Shown here in pieces: positions 52,111-56,163 of a stretch of 56,163 bases of DNA. Below the pieces are notes generated by a model that saw only the letters and a program-made list of their open reading frames with translations, ran no database searches and was not told the DNA's origin. Position numbers and translations under genes: made by a program. Each line of letters starts with the position of its first letter. Within the stretch, counting starts at the first letter, position 1. Source of the stretch: Candidatus Methylomirabilis lanthanidiphila (lineage in GTDB: Bacteria; Methylomirabilota; Methylomirabilia; Methylomirabilales; Methylomirabilaceae); the NCBI GenBank assembly GCA_902196205.1, contig CABIKM010000025.1, positions 1-56,163 on the forward strand, written 5' to 3'.

Positions 52111-52111
52111 G

Positions 52112-52365
52112 CTATGACTTCTTATCTCTGTCGAGATCTGCCAGCTCGGGATGCCAGATCCATTTCCCGTGAATCCGCTCTAACCGTCGCGCCATCATAT
52201 AGCCAGTCCATAGCAGCCCCCAGAAGACCCCTACACACCCCAAAAAGAAAAGCCAGTGACCGACCAGAAAAGCTGGAATCATTCCCAGTACGAGGCTCAC
52301 ACCGGACAGGATCGCGGCAAGAAATCGAAGTTTCGCTCCACGCTCAATTTTTTTTCATCACTCAT
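52112..52365 (-). pseudogene. Small two-TM membrane protein with a poly-A frameshift
   Basis: The intact C-terminal frame (52112-52300) encodes LVLGMIPAFLVGHWLFFLGC and VFWGLLWTGYMMARRLERIH, two membrane segments. Upstream, ATG 52365 begins MSDEKK in another frame. The two join if a run of eight A residues (52355-52348, minus strand) had nine, giving a coherent 84-residue protein. GGAGG lies about 11 bases before that ATG. It is therefore either a recently broken gene, a slippage-expressed one or a sequence error. Family unknown. Confidence 0.65.
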
Positions 52366-52498
52366 GGGTATAGCCACCTCCAAATCACACACCACCTTGA
52401 CCACGATGACCAGGGTGGTTACTGCAACGCAGCCGTCGCGATGTGGTCGCCGGGAGCGTCTTCAGAAACCGATGGGCTTCGTCACCACCGAACACCAT

Positions 52499-52574
52499 TG
52501 GTGGCCCCAACGGGCTTCGAACCCGTGTTTCAGCCTTGAGAGGGCCGCGTCCTAGGCCACTAGACGATGGGGCC
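52499..52574 (-). tRNA. tRNA-Glu (CTC)
   Basis: The 76-base sequence, CCA included, starts GGCCCCATCGTCTAGTGG, has anticodon CTC in CCCTCTCAAGG, the T-arm CGGGTTCGAAGCCCG and the acceptor arm GGCCCCA/TGGGGCC. All arms pair. It lies at the right edge of the cassette region with its 3' end facing it. Confidence 0.96.
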
Positions 52575-52672
52575 AGCAGGTGAAATGATTGGACAATCCT
52601 CTCTACTATAGCGAAACACAGAATCGCTGCGCAACCAAAATCAGCGGGCCTCGCGAGAATACCGGAAGCGCG

Positions 52673-54748
52673 TCACCGGCTGTCGGGAGACGGGAGAACC
52701 AGGTTCTCACTTGTCTCCCGCGAAGAGCCGTTGGTCGTCGGCAGCGCGACGGTTGACGGCAGCAGCTCTTCCTGCCCTCGAATAAGATACTCCCCGAAGG
52801 CATCAGGATCGATCGATGAGGTCGGCCGGCCCGTCTTGCGATTGACCACTACCTGAACAACCCCTTCCGGCTGGAGGAACGGTTCGGCAGGACTATCACC
52901 GAGGCTCTGCTTCATGAAATCAACCCAGATGGGCGCAGCCACCTTCCCAGCCGTCTCGTGCGAACCGATTGGACGGCGTTGATCGTAACCCAACCAGATC
53001 CCCGCCACAACACTCGGGGTGTACCCGAGAAACCAGAGATCTTCAGCAGCCTGTGTGGTCCCGGTCTTCGCCGCGGCTGGACGCCCGATGCGACGGGCAG
53101 CCTTCCCTGTCCCACGTTCGACCACGCCCTCAAGGACCGAGGTCAGGATAAATGCCACCTCTTCGCCCATAACCTGTTGCGGCTCGGGAAACTGCTCTTC
53201 AAGTACGACCTCGCCGGGACCGACCACGCGCCGGATGGCAAAGGGCGGCGACAGGCTCCCTCGATTAGCAAATACCTGATAGGCCGACGTCATCTCCAGC
53301 AGGCTGACCTCTGAGACCCCAAGAGCGAGGGCGTACTCTCGCCGAAGTTCTGAGGTGATCCCGAGCCGATGAGCAAGGTCGATAACCGGATCGACCCCGA
53401 TTGCGGCGATCAGACGAACCGTGGGAACGTTGATCGAGTCCTCGAGCGCCTGACGGAGCGTCACCGAACCGCGATGCTTACGATCAAGATTCTCCGGGGC
53501 CCAGGTCTCGCGCCGGCTCCCCGCGCCGATCTCGAAGCTGATCGGGGCATCGTCAATAACGCTCGCCGGCGTCAATCCCCGCTCAAATGCTGCCGCATAG
53601 ACGAGCGGTTTGAAGGCCGAGCCGGGCTGCCGTCGCGCCTGCACCACCCGGTTGAACTGACTCCGCGAGTAGTCCGAACCGCCTACCCACGCTTTGATCT
53701 CACCGCTCCTGACATCGAGGGCCACCAGCGCCCCCTCCACTGTCGCCGCCGCACCGCCCTTCGCCTGTTCCTTATGCCGTTGCGCGATTGTCCCGATACC
53801 TCGGCTGATCGCCTTCACTGCCGCGCGCTGCATACCGGCATTCAAGGTCGTATAAATCTTCAGTCCACCCTGCCGCACCACGATCGGACCCAGACGCTCA
53901 TCAAGTTGTGCTCGGACATAATCGATAAACCATGGCGCCATACCCTTCGATCGAAACATCGGATTGACCGATACGGGCGCGAGGTTCGCCCGGCGGGCCT
54001 GAGCCTGCTTGACCGCACCCGTCGCCACCATCCGGTCCAACACATACTGCCGACGCGCCTTCGCGCGCTTGATGTCGATCAGCGGCGAGTATCTGCCAGG
54101 CGCGCGGGGGAGTCCCGCGAGCAGCGCCGCTTCAGGCAGGGTGAGCCCCGTGACGCTCTTGCTGAAATAGATTCGCGCGGCCGCTTCGACCCCATACGCC
54201 CCGTGGCCGAAGTAGATGGCATTCAGATACATCTCCAGGATTTGATCCTTGCTATAGCGTTGCTCAAGTTCGCTGGCAAGTTGCAACTCCTTGACCTTCC
54301 GCCCGATGGTCCGCTCGTGGCTCAAAAACAGGGTCTTGGCAAGTTGCTGCGTGATGGTGCTGCCCCCCTCCTTCACGGAAGCGGCCATGAGATTTCTCAC
54401 GGCTGCCCTGGCGATCCCTTGCAGGTCAACCGCCCCATGCTCATAAAAGCGGGCGTCCTCGGCGGCGATGACAGCCTGTCGCAACTTCATAGGAATCCGG
54501 GAGAGCGGAACAAAGATCCGGTATTCCGGAACAATGGCGCCGAATACCCTTTCTTCATCGTCATAGAGGAGGCTAGGCTCGCCAGGCTGAAAGATCGCCA
54601 GTTGTGACAGGTTGGGCAGATCCTCCTCGCGCGCCAGCGACGCTCCCCATGCAGTCGTGCCGAGCATCGCGCTTATCAGAAGCGCAACAACCATCGCCCG
54701 CCACGTTGCTCTCAGGTAACTCATCTGCATTGTAACCATTGATGCCAT
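52673..54748 (-). CDS. Class A penicillin-binding protein (PBP1A-like)
   Basis: A bifunctional peptidoglycan synthase. After an N-terminal membrane anchor, the GT51 glycosyltransferase domain shows the catalytic Glu in AAEDARFYEHGAVD, then GGSTITQQLAKTLFLS, KVKELQLASELEQRYSKDQI and AIYFGHGAYGVEAAARIYF. The transpeptidase domain has SAFK (PGSAFKPLVY), SINV and KTGTT. All catalytic motifs are present in about 690 residues. The start is uncertain: ATGs at 54748, 54739, 54730 and 54724 or a GTG at 54817 are in frame and none has a clear ribosome site. Confidence 0.94.
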   Translation of the reverse strand: MASMVTMQMSYLRATWRAMVVALLISAMLGTTAWGASLAREEDLPNLSQLAIFQPGEPSLLYDDEERVFGAIVPEYRIFVPLSRIPMKLRQAVIAAEDARFYEHGAVDLQGIARAAVRNLMAASVKEGGSTITQQLAKTLFLSHERTIGRKVKELQLASELEQRYSKDQILEMYLNAIYFGHGAYGVEAAARIYFSKSVTGLTLPEAALLAGLPRAPGRYSPLIDIKRAKARRQYVLDRMVATGAVKQAQARRANLAPVSVNPMFRSKGMAPWFIDYVRAQLDERLGPIVVRQGGLKIYTTLNAGMQRAAVKAISRGIGTIAQRHKEQAKGGAAATVEGALVALDVRSGEIKAWVGGSDYSRSQFNRVVQARRQPGSAFKPLVYAAAFERGLTPASVIDDAPISFEIGAGSRRETWAPENLDRKHRGSVTLRQALEDSINVPTVRLIAAIGVDPVIDLAHRLGITSELRREYALALGVSEVSLLEMTSAYQVFANRGSLSPPFAIRRVVGPGEVVLEEQFPEPQQVMGEEVAFILTSVLEGVVERGTGKAARRIGRPAAAKTGTTQAAEDLWFLGYTPSVVAGIWLGYDQRRPIGSHETAGKVAAPIWVDFMKQSLGDSPAEPFLQPEGVVQVVVNRKTGRPTSSIDPDAFGEYLIRGQEELLPSTVALPTTNGSSRETSENLVLPSPDSR

Positions 54749-54901
54749 TCGAGGATCAACACTATCACGCGTTGGTTTGGTGAAGGGAAGTCCAGACCTC
54801 AACACATATTTAACCACCAGGGGGCACTCGTTCCGCGGCTACACTCACTATACCACGGAATATCAACCGATTGATGCATTCCATGAGGCGGCATTTTATC
54901 C

Positions 54902-54930
54902 TTGACGCAGATTCGCCGCTGCGATAAAGA
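54902..54930 (+). promoter_or_regulatory. Possible promoter for the sigma factor operon
   Basis: TTGACG (54902-54907), a 17-base spacer, TAAAGA (54925-54930), about 140 bases before the sigma factor gene. The region between the divergent PBP and sigma genes (54749-55073) holds nothing else that I recognise. Confidence 0.3.
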
Positions 54931-55073
54931 CTTGGTCTACGGGATCGAGCCTATTCACTGATATGACGTCCGAGGTCATCCCCCGCCTGGCCGAGCCGCC
55001 CATTGATGAATGAGACGCCACCGCCGTCGGCCATGCCTGCAGCAGCCCTCATGAGAGGGTGAGGCATCGCGAG

Positions 55074-55721
55074 ATGAGTCCACGAGGATCAAGCGCAGTC
55101 GTACCTTCCATCGCGAAACCCGGATCATCCTCTACGGAGGAGCGTGCGCTTGTCGAGCGGTTAGGGTCCGGCGACTACGAGGCCTTCGAGGCGATCTTCC
55201 GCCGGTATGTCAACAAGGTCTATCGGCAGGTCTTCAGGCTGATCGGAAATGACGCGGAGGCCGAAGAGATCGTGCAGGAAGTATTCCTGGCAGTCTATCA
55301 GAAGGGCACATCATTTCGAGGCGATTCAGCGTTTTCGACCTGGCTCTACAGCCTCGCCATGAACGCCTGCCTCACCAGGCTTCGCAGGCGGAAGCGAAGC
55401 CGGGAAATCAGCCTGGACGCCTTCTTGCCACACTACAGGGGGGATGGCCATCATCAGGTCAGGCCGGTCTTCAACTGGGCTGATGAGGTCGAGTTTCGTC
55501 TCGAAAAGGACGAACTACGGGAGCTTCTACAGAACGCCATCAATCAGCTTCCGCCTGCAGAGAAGGCGGTCATCGTCTTGAGTGACGTGGAGGGTATCCC
55601 CGATCGCGAAATCGGCGAGGCATTGGGGCTGAGCATTCCGGCGGTGAAGGCGCGGCTCCATCGCGCCCGCCTCTTCCTGCGGGGGAAGCTGGCGGACGCG
55701 CTCGGCTACTCACCCGCGTAA
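55074..55721 (+). CDS. ECF-type RNA polymerase sigma factor
   Basis: The 215-residue protein has region 2 (FEAIFRRYVNKVYRQVFRLI, then DAEEIVQEVFLAVYQ-like and FSTWLYSLAMNACLTRLRRR) near residues 35-110. Region 4 (INQLPPAEKAVIVLSDVEGI, then DREIGEALGLSIPAVKARLH) lies near 155-205. It lacks regions 1 and 3, as ECF factors do. The start is ATG 55074, with a GTG at 55059 possible. The anti-sigma gene follows 18 bases later. Confidence 0.93.
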   Translation: MSPRGSSAVVPSIAKPGSSSTEERALVERLGSGDYEAFEAIFRRYVNKVYRQVFRLIGNDAEAEEIVQEVFLAVYQKGTSFRGDSAFSTWLYSLAMNACLTRLRRRKRSREISLDAFLPHYRGDGHHQVRPVFNWADEVEFRLEKDELRELLQNAINQLPPAEKAVIVLSDVEGIPDREIGEALGLSIPAVKARLHRARLFLRGKLADALGYSPA

Positions 55722-55739
55722 TGGGCGTAACCTAGTCAG

Positions 55740-56045
55740 ATGACGACACAGCGTGCGGCATCCCGCCAGCGACCAAGGAGCGTTGGCCTGACCTGCCAAC
55801 GGGTGACCAACCTCATTCTGAACTTCGTGAGGGGGGAGCTCCATCCCAGGACCGCCGTGGCATTGAAGGCGCATTTACGAGAGTGCCCTGACTGCATCGC
55901 CTTTCTCGCCACGTACGCAAAAACCATCCAGGCCACCAACTCCTTGCGGTATGAGACCATCCCGCCGGCGATGCGAAACCGTGTCCGGCATTTCCTCCGA
56001 ACGAAGATCGCGGAGGCTGCTCACGCCGCCTCTGACCCCGCGTAA
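55740..56045 (+). CDS. Zinc-finger anti-sigma factor
   Basis: A 101-residue protein with the zf-HC2/ZAS pattern: Cys in LTCQRVTNLILNFVRGEL, then HLRECPDC, forming a C...HxxxCxxC zinc site. It has no membrane segment, so it is probably a soluble redox- or metal-responsive anti-sigma factor for the ECF gene just upstream. Confidence 0.85.
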   Translation: MTTQRAASRQRPRSVGLTCQRVTNLILNFVRGELHPRTAVALKAHLRECPDCIAFLATYAKTIQATNSLRYETIPPAMRNRVRHFLRTKIAEAAHAASDPA

Positions 56046-56129
56046 CCCGTCTCGTTCTCCGATATTCCCACCAACACCTCATGCGCCGGTGACGCGCCCA
56101 TGACCATGAAGGCTGTAACGCCCTGCACT

Positions 56130-56163
56130 AAATCCCCCCCCAACCCCCCTTTTCAAAAGGGGG
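56130..56163. repeat. Dispersed C-run/G-run palindromic repeat, copy 5, cut by window end
   Basis: AAATCCCCCCCC, CCCCCCTTTTC and AAAAGGGGG match the family at 91-130. The right arm is truncated by the window boundary. Confidence 0.75.

Noticed and set aside
40929-52365. Integron integrase gene in the window
   Set aside because: None of the long open frames shows a tyrosine recombinase pattern, so the integron interpretation lacks its main marker here.
40929-52498. Integrative element using tRNA-Glu as attachment site
   Set aside because: I found no duplicate of the tRNA 3' end on the left side of the array and no tyrosine recombinase gene in the window.
53369-54607. A 412-residue plus-strand frame opposite the PBP gene
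   Set aside because: It is the complement of clear glycosyltransferase and transpeptidase coding sequence.

Overview
The window is a GC-rich bacterial chromosome segment. Gene content, the density of short palindromic intergenic repeats and the SecA/RF2/ArgJ-ArgC context resemble candidate phylum NC10 (Methylomirabilota), but this placement comes from memory and no search was run. Almost every gene lies on the minus strand.

Layout. At 1-4.7 kb lie the edge of a thiolase-like gene, secA, an M23 peptidase and a DUF486 membrane protein. At 4.7-10.8 kb is an accessory patch: a solo type III-like restriction helicase carrying a repeat inside its reading frame, remnants of toxin-antitoxin-like pairs (DUF4258/DUF2283, an MNT nucleotidyltransferase, DUF4160/DUF2442), and an IS1182-family element whose transposase has an amber stop. 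At 10.8-26.3 kb is a housekeeping block: prfB (programmed frameshift), lnt, cdsA, frr, pyrH, tsf, rpsB, argJ, argC, rpsI, rplM, tatA, coaX, birA, valS. At 26.5-30 kb are gspB/gspA, a small ABM-fold monooxygenase and a Uma2 nuclease. At 30.1-40.9 kb is an acyl-CoA catabolism cluster: a DUF35 protein with a thiolase, a split B12-dependent acyl-CoA mutase, etfA/etfB, a membrane Fe-S ETF:quinone oxidoreductase-like protein, an acyl-CoA dehydrogenase and an enoyl-CoA hydratase. The likely electron route is acyl-CoA dehydrogenase to ETF to the membrane Fe-S protein to quinone.

The most unusual region is 40.9-52.4 kb. It is an array of small minus-strand genes or two- to three-gene operons. They include five toxin-antitoxin modules, two DUF4399 lipoprotein paralogs, an MFS transporter, an ankyrin protein, a cupin and membrane proteins of unknown function. 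Most are followed at the 3' side by a copy of a 110-300 bp repeat built around a 12-13 bp hairpin. I count nine hairpin copies and one partial copy, and none elsewhere in the window. One convincing attC-like site, several isolated integron core-like heptamers, and a homology break between paralogs exactly at a core site suggest an integron-like cassette array without an integrase in view, or a related cassette system with its own repeat. The array ends near a tRNA-Glu gene.

At 52.6-56.1 kb are a class A penicillin-binding protein and, divergently, an ECF sigma factor with a zinc-finger anti-sigma factor. Several families of dispersed intergenic repeats occur throughout, sometimes nested in one another.
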